Source of the DNA: Arachis hypogaea
Taxonomy: Eukaryota > Streptophyta > Magnoliopsida > Fabales > Fabaceae
Reading direction: 5' to 3'
Length of the DNA stretch: 64,000 nucleotides
Assembly (NCBI RefSeq): GCF_003086295.3
Contig: NC_092042.1
Span: 41,525,419-41,589,418 of the forward strand
Positions 34,406 through 46,173 of this stretch are shown piece by piece (position 1 is the first letter of the stretch; each line of letters starts with the position of its first letter). The notes under the pieces are model-generated. The model was not told the DNA's origin. It saw nothing but the letters and a program-made list of their open reading frames with translations, and searched no databases. The position numbers and the translations under genes were made by a program.

Positions 34406-35949
34406 TGGTGCACGAATTTGTAATCCGCACAACTAACCAGCAAGTGCACTGGGTCGTCCAAGTAATACCTTACGTGAGTAAGGGTCGATCCCACGGAGAT
34501 TATTGGTTTGAAGCAATCAATGTTTATTTTATTAATCTTAGTCAGGAGGCCAATAAGGTTATTTGGATTTAATTGTAAGAAGTCAAAGTATTTAAAATTG
34601 TAAGAGGAATAAGAGAGACTTAAATCGTTACTTGTTGTGCAGTAATGGGAAATATGTTGGAGTTTTGGAGATGCTTTGTCCTTTGACTTCAACTCTTCCT
34701 TGAAATCCTTCAACACACGCAAGGCTCCTTCCATGGCAAGCTCTATGTAGGGTGTCACCATTGTCAGTGGCTACTTCCCATCCTCTCAGTGAAAACGTTC
34801 CTATGCTCTGTCATAGCACGGCTAATCATCTGTCGGTTCTCAATCAGGTTGGAGTAGAATCCATTGATTCTTTTGCGTCTATCACTAACGCCCAGCCTTC
34901 AGGAGTTTGAAGCTCGTCACAGTCATTCAATCCCAGAATCCTACTCGGAGTACCACAGACAAGGTTTAGACTTTCCGGATTCTCATGAATGCCGCCATCA
35001 ATCCGGCTTATACCACGAAGATTCTGATTAAGGAATCTAAGAGATATTCATTCAATCTGATGTAGAACGGAGGTGGTTGTCAGGCACACGTTCATGGATT
35101 GAGGAAGGTGATGAGTGTCACGAATCATCACCTTCTCCATAGTTAAGCGCGAATAAACATCTTAGATAAGAACAAGCGTGTTTGAATGGAAAACAAAGGA
35201 ATTGTATTAAATCATCGAGACGCTGCAGAGCTCCTCACCCCCAACAATGGAGTTTAGAGACTCATGCCATCAAAAGTATGTAATTCAGATCTGAAAATGT
35301 CATCAGGTACAAGATAAGTCTCTAAAAGTTGTTTAAATAGTAAACTAGTGACCTAGGTTTACAGAAAATGAGTAAACTAAGATAATTGGTGCAGATATCC
35401 ACTTCTGGGGCCCACTTGGTGTGTGCTGGGGCTGGGACTAGAGCTATCCACGAGTTGAGGCCTTTCTTGGAGTTGAACTCCAAGTTATGACGTGTTTTGG
35501 GTGTTTAACTCCGGATCATGACGTTTTTCTGGCGTTTAACTCCAGACAGCAGCATGAACTTGGCGTTCAACGCCAAGTTACGTCGTCTATCTTCGCGCAA
35601 AGTATGGACTATTATATATTGCTGGAAAGCCCTGGATGTCTACTTTCCAACGCCGTTGAGAACGCGCCAATTGGACTCCTGTAGCTCGAAAAAATCCATT
35701 CCGAGTACAGGGAGGTCAGGATCCAACAGCATCAGCAGTCCTTTTTCAGCCTAAGTCAGATTTTTGCTCAACTCCCTCAATTTCAGCCAGAAAATACCTG
35801 AAATCACAGAAAAATACACACACTCATAGTAAAGTCCAGAAATATGATTTTTGCCTAAAAACTAATAATATTCTACTAAAAACTAATTAAAACATACTAA
35901 AATCTACATGAAATTACCCCCAAAAAGCGTATAAAATATCCGCTCATCA
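34406..35949 (-). repeat. LTR3 (outer 5' LTR of tandem element)
   Basis: 1544 bp, nearly identical to LTR2 (one private change noted: gcagatatcc near 35393). It ends CA at 35949 directly before gacat (35950-35954). Confidence 0.96.
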
Positions 35950-37150
35950 GACATAAAGACCACTCTTTAAAGCACTCCCTTTTTATCTTTATTTTTTCTT
36001 GTACACTCGCATTCCACCACCAAGACTCCTTGTCTCTTAGTCCTATTCCTTTATATTCACCAAAGCTTTCTTTTGCTATTCTTCTAATAACTTCTTACAT
36101 CTCTCCCCACATCTCTTCCGCGCTTCCTTTCCCATCCCACTTTGCCTCTTCTCCTACCCGTCTTAGGAAGCTTCTTTGTTTCTCACCTTTTATCCACCAC
36201 TATCTCATCCTTGGGTTCTTCATATGATGTCTTTTCCTCAACTTTTGCTCAATGCAAAAATCCATGACGGGCACCCTATGTTGTGTTGTCAAACTATACC
36301 CCGGGATAATTTTACAATTAATGCAAAATTTCCAGTCGATTCTCTTCAACAAGAAGAAGTCGATTTGAGAGCTTGTCATGCCACTCTTATAGGTTATAAG
36401 ATGTTTGTCTCTCTTTTTAAAATATGTATTTCCGATGAGAAGGCCAAAGGTTGAGGAAAAGTCCAAAATAGTTTTACCCTCGGTATTGATCACCCCGAAA
36501 CCATGGCCTCCGTGAGTACTTCTATACCCAGTCACTTCTCTTCCAACATGGACATTTAAATCTCCTCCTAAGAAAGTCTTATCTGACGAAGGTATGCCTT
36601 GGACCAAACTCTCTAGATCCTCTCCAAAATCTTATCTTGTGTTGTTCGTCTAAACCCACTTGTGGTGCATAGGCGCTAATCACATGAAAAGCACCTCCCT
36701 CCACCACAAGTTTGATAGAGAAGATCCGATCTCCCACCATCTTGACATCCACTACGTCCTTCTTCCACTGTTTATCCACAATAATACCAACCTCATTCCT
36801 ATTCTTCACCTTTCCTGTATACCAAAGTTTGAAACCAGAAGTAACCAACTCCCTAGCCTTCGCACCAACCCATTTTCTTTCTTGTAGTCACATAATATTA
36901 ATCTTCCTCCTTGTCATGGTGTCCACCACCTCCATGGACTTTCCTGTTAGAGTGCCTATGTTCCATGTCCCAAATCTCAACCTTTTGTCGCTCCGACCTT
37001 TACCTTTTACTTTGTGAACTAGCTTATTTATCCTCATCTGCTCACAAAAACATGGGAACCCTTGCGCATTTAACACTACATCCGGGCATCGATGCAGTGG
37101 CTCTTGCTCATTTGACACCTTACTCGAGCCATATAGAAGATTTGTTCCTC
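35950..37150 (-). pseudogene. RTE-type LINE, 5' half: apurinic endonuclease domain (broken)
   Basis: Minus strand from about 37118: MSNEQEPLHRCPDVVLNAQG, then RFGTWNIGTLTGKSMEVVD (catalytic Asn), LQERKWVGAK (Glu of the usual QETKW; the preceding Cys is now a stop), HVISAYAPQVGLDE, FLGGDLNVHVGREV (Asp/Asn pair), SQIDFFLL, and TTQHRVPVMDF (catalytic His). It ends at the target duplication in ...RECFKEWSLC, and the frame resumes at 15650 on the other side of the Athila insertion. Frameshifts and stops disrupt it. The 5' border near 37150 is uncertain, as RTE copies are often 5'-truncated. Confidence 0.9.
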
Positions 37151-38128
37151 ATCTAACAATCAATAATTATTCAATGTATGCATACAAATATTATGAGGAC
37201 TTTCCCAATGTTATAATAGGAATAGGGTAAAGGTAAAGATGTATATGATCAAATAGACTAGAATTTGAATCTTTGATTAGTCTATGCTCTTACCTAACCT
37301 ATAATAACCTATTCAACTATAATGCAACCTAACTATCCATTATTCACTTTTTGCATACTCATACATTCTTTTTAATTCACATCACATATGCATTAATTTT
37401 TCATACTTTTCTTTGGGAGTAATCTTTGTCTCCTTTTTATTATTTTTTTATTTCTTTTTTTTTTCTTTTGAAACATAATATATATACAATTTTTTTTCAA
37501 AAGATAAATGCATATAGTTTAAACATTTAATGCATGAAAAAGTATTCGATTCTTAAAATTTTAATAAAAAATGCACCCATTTTTTCTTTCTCCCAAGGTT
37601 CCCAAACTATTCTCTTACAATCTCAAAGAAACTAAAATTGAAAACTCTCTAGAAACAGTATATGGGTTACAAATGAAGCACTATAAGTTAATCCAATGAT
37701 ATCTCTCAAATTTGAGAATAAAATCACCTGAAAACTTACGAAATGAACAATATAAGAACATAAGTATTTGGTAGTGTATGTTATGAAAAAATACCCCAAG
37801 AACCTCCTTTTACAGAATTCCAAACCTTCATAAATGTGGAAAGTGGTTGGGATACGTTTTAAAAAATCAAAAACATATTCTTGTTTTGAAATAAAAGCCC
37901 CACAGGATTGATCCATAATCGATCCTCCCTTTACATATGGATGGATCCTTTAAATTCAAATTTTTATTCGTATGACCATGTGAAGATTGATCCTCCCATT
38001 CATATATCATTTTTCATTTTCTATTAATCAAGTAATTTATATCATTATATATACTTTTATTTAAAATAAAATTAATAATTTAATAAATTCAAAATTCAAA
38101 ATCATAATTTTATTCTTATATGGCATAG
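37151..38128. other. AT-rich intergenic DNA, nothing recognised
   Basis: T-rich tracts near 37430-37500. The minus-strand ORF 37632-37916 shows no family features. Confidence 0.5.
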
Positions 38129-38133
38129 ATTAT

Positions 38134-39669
38134 TGATGCGGGTCAATCGTCGGTCTAGAATTTTTCTCAAAAGTATTGCATTGCAAGTATAATTCTAAAC
38201 CAACAAATGCTCCTAATCAAAGTTTAGATTAAGATTGTCACAAATCAAAACAAACAACCAGGAGATTTAAATCTCGAGTCATTCTCCCACAAAATTGCAA
38301 TGAGGTGTGTGTATTATTGGCTATGAGAGGTCGAGGATGAGATAGCAATTGACAAGAAATTAAATTGCAAGAAAATAAAGAAGAATTTAAGGTAATTAAC
38401 TAAGAAAATGAATGAAGATTCAAATGCTAAAAAGGGTCTTGACAAGTGTTGGGAGTCAAGATTTTCTATCCTAGTCATTAACCACAAACATGACAATTAT
38501 GAAGAGTTAATCCTACTTAGTCAACCATAACATCAAGGGTAAGTCAAATAGGCATAATTGATCTTAATCCACAAATCTTAGCCAACTCACTAATTAGCTT
38601 AGTAGAAGATTAGCATTAGTGAAAACAAAATCAACTAACAACCCTAGATCCCCAATCAATATTGGACATCAATGACTTAAGGTCACCTAAGTCCTTAATC
38701 CTAAGCCAAGCATGTAAATTTTACTCTATAATTGAAAGAGACATTTTATCAAACACTTGAAAGGCATAAAAAAAAGCATCATAAATTGCATGAAATACAA
38801 AAGCTATAACAATCAAACTCAAAAAAGCAATAACAATAATTCAATTAAGCATCAATAACATGAAAAATATTAAAATTGCATTAAAGAAAAAAAATTTCAA
38901 CTAGAGTTTATAAAACTAAAATAGCATAAAACAAGAAACTAATAACAGTTAAAAACTAAGTGAATTAAGATGATAGAACAAGAAAATATAAAGAAAACTA
39001 AATTAGAACAAGATAAAACCTAAATCTAAGGAGAATTTAAACTAGAAAACTCTAAATTTTAGAGAGAAGTTGGAGCTTCTCTCTCTAGAATCATATCCTA
39101 AAACATGATAAAAAAATCAAAATTTTTAAAACTATTCTAACACTACTCGGTTGATTTTTCTTTTGTCCATACTTTAAATGCTTCCGAAATGAGTTAGATT
39201 GGGCTTAGAATTGGCCTAAAATCACGAGTCATATGCCATTTTAAGTGAGTCGCGCTGCAAGTTGTGTGTACGCATCTACCATACGTATGCGTGAAATTGA
39301 AGAAGATGTGTATGCACAAGCCCTGCGTACACACAAATAGAAAAAGATGCGTACGCATGAGCACAACGCAGAAATTCTCCAATCTTCATTTCTTCATGAA
39401 TTCTCGACTTTTACATGCCTTTTCTCCATTTCTTCAAGCCATCCTTTCCTTCTAAACCTTAAATCACTCAAACAAATATATCTTGACATTGAATAAAAAA
39501 AAGTAAATTAAATTTGACAATTTTAAGCATAAAAAACATGTTTTTTATAATTAAACATAATTAGGGAGAGATTCACAAAAACATACAATTTTAAAAAATA
39601 AATATAAAATAAATTGATAAAATCCACTCTTTTCAAACAAAAAATTATCATAAAATATAAATTTATCAA
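38134..39669 (-). repeat. Solo LTR, element A-type family, with perfect target duplication
   Basis: TG (38134) to CA (39669), 1536 bp. It is flanked by attat on both sides (38129-38133 and 39670-39674), with no internal region or primer site. This is the product expected from recombination between the two LTRs of one element. It carries tacgcatg-type CpG palindromes at 39250-39370, as in the element A LTR. Confidence 0.9.
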
Positions 39670-39674
39670 TTATT

Positions 39675-40102
39675 ATCATTGTTAATTACCTATTAATAAT
39701 GGCAATACCATGTTTTTAAATGCCTTATGAATTTTAAGATTTTACGAGTTTTGAATTATATACATTAATGGCTTTTGCCAATTTATACCATGACCCTTTT
39801 ATATGTTATACCAATAGATAAAATATTTTTAACAAAATTATTTCTTCCCTCTAAAAGAATAAAAAAATCTGTTATCCAATTTTTCAAAGTTCTAAAAACT
39901 GGACTTGTTATCGAACTTATAGAATTAGGGTTTTAAAGTCTAAAGAATAAACAAAGGTTAGAGTTCGATCCGAAAATGATACAATAATGTATTTATGTAT
40001 AATATATATATATATATTAAATATTATTTTCAATCAATTAACTCTTAAAAACTAAGCTAATTTGACTGTTTTATCGATTTTTTTAGTGGTGGACGATTCT
40101 TA
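39675..40102. other. AT-rich intergenic DNA, nothing recognised
   Basis: No coding or repeat feature beyond A/T tracts and a short TA run near 40003. Confidence 0.5.
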
Positions 40103-40260
40103 CACTACAAAAATATAGTATTTTTGCGAAATTTTTTTAATATTTAACGATAATTTTAATCGTTATTAAATATTTTTGTGACGGTTAAAAAAATATGATA
40201 GATTTGAGCGTCGCCAACTGGCATAATGATAATTTGGACCACTGTTGGAGATCTCCAATT
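40103..40260 (+). mobile_element. CACTA-like terminus (truncated)
   Basis: It starts CACTACAAAAATATAG, a standard-looking CACTA end, followed by self-complementary subterminal sequence (taacgataattttaatcgtta). It ends where the Tat gag fragment begins; the other end was not seen. Confidence 0.45.
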
Positions 40261-41803
40261 TGCATTTGTTCTACCTTTCTTTTAGGTTGAGAGTGTATTT
40301 TTTCTCGAGTTCGAATACCACCAAGTTTAATAGCATTGACTTCTTTTTTTCCAGATTTCCTTTTAAATTGAGGCTTTTATTGTAACATTTGCGTGCTAGC
40401 TTTTGATTTCTCTTTGTGGTAGCAATTCCTTCTGTAGTTGGAAACTTCATGCATAGATGAGGCATAGAGACAAATGCTAAAAATTAGATTAAGGTTGTCC
40501 AACCTATTAGGGCATTATATACTGAAGTGACGTCGACCATGATGTAACCGATGCTTAACATCTTTGACCTCACACCTTTTCCTAAAGTATTGTATACAGA
40601 GATATTCCCCGGAGGCTAGATTGGCGTGTCCCCCAGTCCGAAGAGGTTATCTAGGTATGCCTTAAGATCCTTTTCCTCCAGTCTGAGTTTGTCAAAAATA
40701 AGTTTAAATAATATATCTACCGAGCTACCTTTGATCTATAAGGATTCTACGGAGGTTTGCGTTGGCGAGGGTCATTGTTATCACCATTGGGTCGTCATGA
40801 CCAGGCATTACCCCTTGAGCATCATATTTAGTGAACGAGATGGTAGGCAAGTCGGGAGATCTGCTATCCTCCTTGACTTGGTACACCTCCTTAAGATGCA
40901 TTTTTCGTGATGATTTCGATATTCTTCCTCTAGCAAATCCCCCATTATTCATGTGTATGTGCTGCTAGGGAGTTTCAGGTAGACGTTCTTGTCGTTCTCC
41001 TTCTTCATCTCTTTTTTTCTTCCTTTGGTCGTCCAATCTATCCGCCAAGTACCTATCCAGTCAACCTTCTCTGGTCAACTTCTATATGACATTCTTTAAA
41101 TCATAGCAGTTGTTTGTAGAATGCCCATAGAGTTTGTGACACTTGCAATATTCTGTCCGACTTCCTACCTTTTTATGTTTGATAGGATGATGTACTTCTC
41201 AGCCCGCTCTTGTACTTCGCATAGGAAAGTCAGGTGCCGCTTGGATATGGATTGATAGAACGACCCTTCTTTAATGCCGCTAACTAATCCTATTATGACT
41301 GCTTCAGTAGGTAAGTTCTGTATTTCTAAGCATGGTTTGTTGAATCTTTCCATGTAATGTTGGAGTATCTCCCCGACCACTTACATAACTCCTAACAAAC
41401 TCGGGGCATGCTTTACCTTATCCTTCTGAATTGAGAATCTAGTAAGAAACTTCCTCACTAGATCTTCAAAATAAGTCACTGACCTGGGGGTAAGTTATCA
41501 AATCACTTCATTGTGGCTTTGGTCAGAGTCATCAGGAATGCTTTACAACGCGTAGCATCAGAAGCATTGGCTAGTTGCATCCGACTTTTGAAATTGCTGA
41601 GATGATGCCTTGGGTTGGTTCCATCGTAGAGATCCATATCAGAGATTTTGAAATTTCTTGGAACTTTGACCTGCATGATATCTTCCATGAATAGGTCTTC
41701 TCCTCCTAGAGGGCTTTCTTCCAGATATCCTCGATTACTACTTATTCGGAGGTCGTCTTCCAATATTAGGAGCTTTTCTTCTAGCTCCTTTCGACGTCGC
41801 ACC
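40261..41803 (-). pseudogene. Tat/Ogre-type gag-protease fragment
   Basis: Minus strand. Gag: QVKVPRNFKISDMDLYDGTNP...RCKAFLMTLTKATMK (41700-41503), then HYMERFNKPCLEIQNLPTEA and SISKRHLTFLCEVQERAEKYI (41360-41180). Protease region: LPTISFTKYDAQGVMPGHDDPMV...RILIDQ (about 40860-40730), and SKMLSIGYIMVDVTSVYNALIG (about 40560-40500). Many frameshifts. The right end is cut at 41804 by an LTR. This is a lineage distinct from the Athila-like elements. Confidence 0.85.
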
Positions 41804-42218
41804 TGGTGCGTGAAATTAAACTCCGCACAACTTAAACGGCAAAGTGCACCGCGTCATCCAAGTAATACCTCAGGTGAGTGAGGGTCGATCCCACGAGGAT
41901 TATCGGGTTGAGCAATCTATGGTTATCCTGCAGATCTCAGTCAGGCGAATAGAAAGGTGGTTATTGACTATTGTAGGTGCAAAAACAAGCAATCACAAAA
42001 GCAATGATTGATTGATGTAGAGACAATAGAGGCGAATCAGTTAAGGCTTTGGAGATGCTTCTTCTTCTGGATTAACACGTCATACCCACTATTCCAATGA
42101 TGAATGATTCATTCAATGGCAAGGATGTAAGTGATTAGGCCAATGGTCATGGTCACTAATCTCCTCAGGTCCAGACTGAACATTTGAACAGACTAGATCA
42201 ATCTGGGAGAGGGTGAAG
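41804..42218 (-). repeat. LTR fragment F (Athila-like), interrupted by element B
   Basis: It starts TGGTGCGTGAAATTAAACTC, equivalent to the primer-side end of the family LTRs, and includes gggtcgatcccacg at 41882. Only about 415 bp is present before the oppositely oriented LTR of element B begins at 42219. Confidence 0.75.
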
Positions 42219-44997
42219 TGAAGAGCGGATATTTTATACGCTTTTTGGCATTATTTTCATATAGTTTTTATTATGTTTTATTTAAATTTTATTATGTTTT
42301 CATGGGTTTTAGTGCAAAATTCATATTTTTTAGATTTTACTTTGAGTTTGTGTGTTTTATGATGATTTCAAGTATTTTCTGGCTAAAATTGAGAAGTTTG
42401 AGCAAAAGTCTAATTCAGAGACAGAGAAAGCACTGCAGATGCTGTCAGGATCTGACCTTCATCCACTCGAAAGAGCTTTTCTGGAGCTACAAAAGTCCAA
42501 ATAGCACGCTCTTAATAGTTATAGAAAGCTAACATTCATGGCTTTCCAGAAATATATAATAGTCTATACTTTGCTTCAGAAATGAAGGCCTAAAACTGGT
42601 GTTCAATGCAAGCCACCTGCCCCATTACTAGCGTTCAACGTCCACAAGGGAGTGGCTGGCGTCCAATGCCCAAAAGGGGGTCCCTAGCAAGCAGTCAATG
42701 CCCCTAAGGAACCTTAGCTCGTGGGAGACACTCAAGCTCAGCCCAAACACCACCAAGTGGGCCTCAGAAGTGGATTTTCACACTTTCAACTTAGTTTATC
42801 TTATTTCTATAATCCTTAGTCATTAGATTAGTATATATAGACAAGAGTTCACCCTTGTTAAGGACACTCTTGCCTAATTTTACGTTTCCATTGTACTTTT
42901 CTATCAGCATGAGTCACTAAACCTCCTAGGTTAAGGTTAGGAGCTCTGCTAATTTTGATGGATTAATAAAAGTACAACTATTCTATTCAGTTCGTGTGTG
43001 ACTCTATTCTAAGATGTATCTTCGTTCTTCAACGTTAAGAATGAGATGATCTATGACAATAATCCTCACTCTACATGGGTTCAGTGTGAGTCCTTAACTA
43101 GAGATCACTGAACCACCAGCTTGATTATAAATCTCTTAGACGACTAATACACGACTTCGTTTGGGACTTCTCGAAACACCAGTTCAGCCGAGGTATGAGG
43201 ACATTACGGTCTTTGTGGTAGAGGCTAGAACCAAATGTGGAGCATTCTCTGATCTGGAAGATTTGACCTTGTTTGTGGCGTTTTGAGTTGGATCATTGAC
43301 GTGGCAGAAATTGGCCGATTAAGAGTTTATAGAGAAAACCGCGTTGCAAGTACAGTTCTTAACCGACTAAAATTCGCTTATCAATTTAAAAAAGGATTGT
43401 CACAATTTTAGAATAAAAATACTGGGAGTATGAGCCCCAAGTCATCTCCCAAGAGTTGACAAAAGAGTGCTATTTTATTAATCAGAAGTTTTCTGAGAAA
43501 TTTTTGAGTTTGAGAATCAGAAAAATAAATAATAGTAAATTTAAGCAACGGAAATTAACGAGAGCATTTATATAATTCGAATAAAAGCCTTGAGCAGGAG
43601 AAGATTAATTGGAAGATTGACACTTGAGTATTCCAACTCAAGGTTCTCCTCTTAATCAGCTCCCAATCAAGTTAGGGAACTACTCCATCAACATGGATAT
43701 AACTTCCACAGAATTAAAAAAGGGAATAGAAGGAAGACATGATAAACAATAACTGAAAATTAATTAAAAGTAAAAATGGTTCCTTGTATTAATAAATCCC
43801 AAAATCATAAACATACTTATCCAAACAGGGTGAATGGGCAATAAAAGAGTAAAGGAATAGGGAAACAAACTATAATAATGAAGCTTCAATGGAGGTAATG
43901 ACTCTTTTCAATATCCAAAGCAAAAGCAATAAATCTCTAAAAACTATGAATGTGAAGAATACCTAGAGAAAGTAGTGGAATTCTCTCTAAGATTAAAAAA
44001 ATTAAATTATGCGTAATGAGAATGTGTGTTGAGTCTCTGCTATTCCCTAGCTCTAGTCTGTGTTTCTGGGCCGAAAACTGGGTCCAAACTCGGCCCAAAG
44101 TCGCCCCAGCATTTTTTGTGATTTCTGCAGGTCGCGCATGTCATGTGTACGCGTCGCTGGTCGTCTTCGCGTATCATGTGTACGCGTCAGGTACGCGCAC
44201 GCGTCGCCGTGCAAACTCGCTTTTTGCGCGATCGCGTCAGGTACGCGCACGCGTCGTTCCTTGCCAGTCAGCTCCTTATTTTCTTGTGTTCCTTCCATTT
44301 TTGCAAGCTTCCTCTCCTCCCTCTAAGCCATTCTTGCCCTATAAAGCCTGAAAACACTTAACGCACAGATCACGACATTAAATGGTATACGGGGAATTAA
44401 AAATATATAATTTAGATGTCTATGAAGCAAGTTTTCAACCATAGAATAAAATTGGGAAGGAATTGTAAAATCATGCAAATCATATGAATAAGTGAGTAAA
44501 GAGTTGATAAAAATCACTCAAATTAGCACAAGATAAACCATAAAATAGTGGTTTATCAATCATCAAGGGAATGAACTGCAGGAGCTTTATCCTCATTCAG
44601 ATTGGGTGCACACTAAACTTGGCATTCGGCTTGAGAGAAGAAGATTGGTGGCCATTAAACCGGCGTTGATCACTTACATCCTGCCATGGAAAGAAACACT
44701 CACAGTTGGAGAAGACAATAAGAAAGGTTGATCCAGAAGAATGAAGCATCTCCGAAGCCTCAACCATCTTCTTATCCTTGAATTTACAACTACTGAGTAA
44801 ATTTATCTTTTTTTAGTCTTTATGCATTTTTCACAACATAACTCTTTTCTAATTGCTTGACTAAGATCTACAAGGTGTCCATAGCTTCATTCAGGACAAC
44901 AATCACCGTCGGATCGACCCTGACTCACCTCAGGTATTACTTGGACGACCCAGTGCACTTGCCGGTTCAGTTGTGTGAGTTCTTATTTCGCACACCA
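42219..44997 (+). repeat. 5' LTR of element B, containing a nested solo LTR
   Basis: It starts TGAAGAGCGGATATTTTATA and ends CGCACACCA just before the primer site at 45004. Without the nested 43297-44558 LTR and one atcat, it is about 1.5 kb. Degenerate palindromic units (ctggtgttcaatgc, ctggcgtccaatgcc) lie at 42595-42715. Orientation is opposite to its neighbours. Confidence 0.88.
43297..44558 (-). repeat. Solo LTR nested in the element B LTR, perfect target duplication
   Basis: TGACGTGG...GTTTATCA, 1262 bp, flanked by atcat on both sides (43292-43296 and 44559-44563). It is the same family and nearly the same length as the element A LTR (1253 bp). It holds CpG-rich gtgtacgcgtc-type repeats at 44128-44262, which create the overlapping ORFs seen there. 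Confidence 0.93.
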
Positions 44998-45003
44998 AAC
45001 TTT

Positions 45004-45022
45004 TGGCGCCGTTGTCGGGGAT
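45004..45022 (+). other. Primer-binding site, tRNA-Asp type (element B)
   Basis: tggcgccgttgtcggggat is complementary to the tRNA-Asp 3' end with one mismatch (gttgtcgg for gttgccgg), 6 bp after the LTR. Confidence 0.9.
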
Positions 45023-46173
45023 TGTTCGGATTTGACAAACTAACGGATTATCTTGTTTCTTAGATTAGGTACCTTTTACTATTTTGTTTGAGTCTTTTAT
45101 TTCCCTTTTTCGAGAAAATAAAAAATTTTTCAAAACCTTTTGTTTGAGTTTTGTGTCAATCTTTAAGTTTGGTGTCTTTTTGAGTCATCTTGAGTCTTTA
45201 AGTTTCTTTTCTTTTCTTTTCTAAAATTAGAGTCTTTGATTTCAAAATTCTTAAGTTTGTTGTCTTTGAGTATTTTTCTTTAAAATTTTCGAAATTAGTG
45301 TCATTGATTTTCAAAGTTTTTAAATTTGGTGTCCTTTAGTTGTTCCTTGTTTTCTTTGAATTTTTGAATTGTTCTTTGTGTTCTTTCTTAATATTCAAGT
45401 TGTTCTTGTTTCTTTTCTTGTTTTGATCTTAAAATTTTTAAGTTTGGTGTTTTTTGGTATTTTTCTTTCTTAATTTTCAAAAACTTTAGTGTCTTGATCT
45501 AAAAATTTTAAGTTTGGTGTCTTTTGGTTATTTTTCTCTCTCTTCATTAAATAAAAAAATAAATATCTTTTCTATCTTTAAATTAATATTTTCGAAAATA
45601 TCAAACAAAATTTCAAATTTTAATTTCAAAATTATTATCTCATTTTATCTTAATTTCAAATTTCAAATTTCAAATCTTATCTTTTTAAAATTGTTTACAA
45701 ATCTTTTCTTTTAATTGTGATTATATCTTATCTTATCTTTCTTTTAAGATTTGAAATTCAAACCTTTTTCAAATCATTATCTTATCTTGTTTTAAATTTG
45801 AATTTCAAAATAAAATCTTTTCAAAGACCAAATCTTTTTCAAATCTTATCTTATCTTAATTCAATTTCAATTTTCAAAATTAAATTTTTAAAATTCAAAA
45901 TTTAAAATTTAAATTTCAAATTTCAAATTTATATCTTTTTCAAATCTTATCTTATTTTCAAATCTTTCTTAATTAGTTACTTATCTCCTCCTTCTTTTTC
46001 AAAACTTCCTAACTAATTATTCTCTCTCTCTTTTTTCGAAAACTACCTTCTAATTTTCAAATCATTTTAATTAATTAAGCTTTTATTTTCAAATTTAATT
46101 AATAAATAAAAATAAAAACAAAAATAAGTTAATTCTAGTTTCTCTTTACTTCTTTCTCCTACCTTTCTTGCAC
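45023..46173 (+). other. Leader of element B
   Basis: T-rich and non-coding. Five copies of aagtttggtgtc or a close variant lie near 45166, 45253, 45326, 45440 and 45510, in element sense. The short ORFs here are low-complexity Phe/Ile/Leu strings. Confidence 0.75.

Larger units (their letters stand above)
15651..35949 (-). mobile_element. Tandem Athila-like retrotransposon: LTR-internal-LTR-internal-LTR
   Basis: There are three LTRs of 1544 bp (15651-17194, 25027-26570, 34406-35949) and two internal regions of 7832 and 7835 bp, giving a period of about 9.38 kb. All parts read on the minus strand. A single 5 bp duplication (gacat) flanks the outermost LTRs, so this was one integration later enlarged, most simply by unequal crossing-over between LTRs. 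Each unit carries gag, protease, reverse transcriptase/RNase H and a deleted integrase; none has the third ORF seen in elements C and D. Confidence 0.95.

Noticed and set aside
15651..35949. Dimeric cDNA integration as origin of the tandem array
   Set aside because: LTR2 and LTR3 are far more alike than either is to LTR1; a dimer present at integration would have let all three diverge equally.
36030..37156. Plus-strand ORFs over the LINE 5' half
   Set aside because: Shadows of the minus-strand endonuclease frame.
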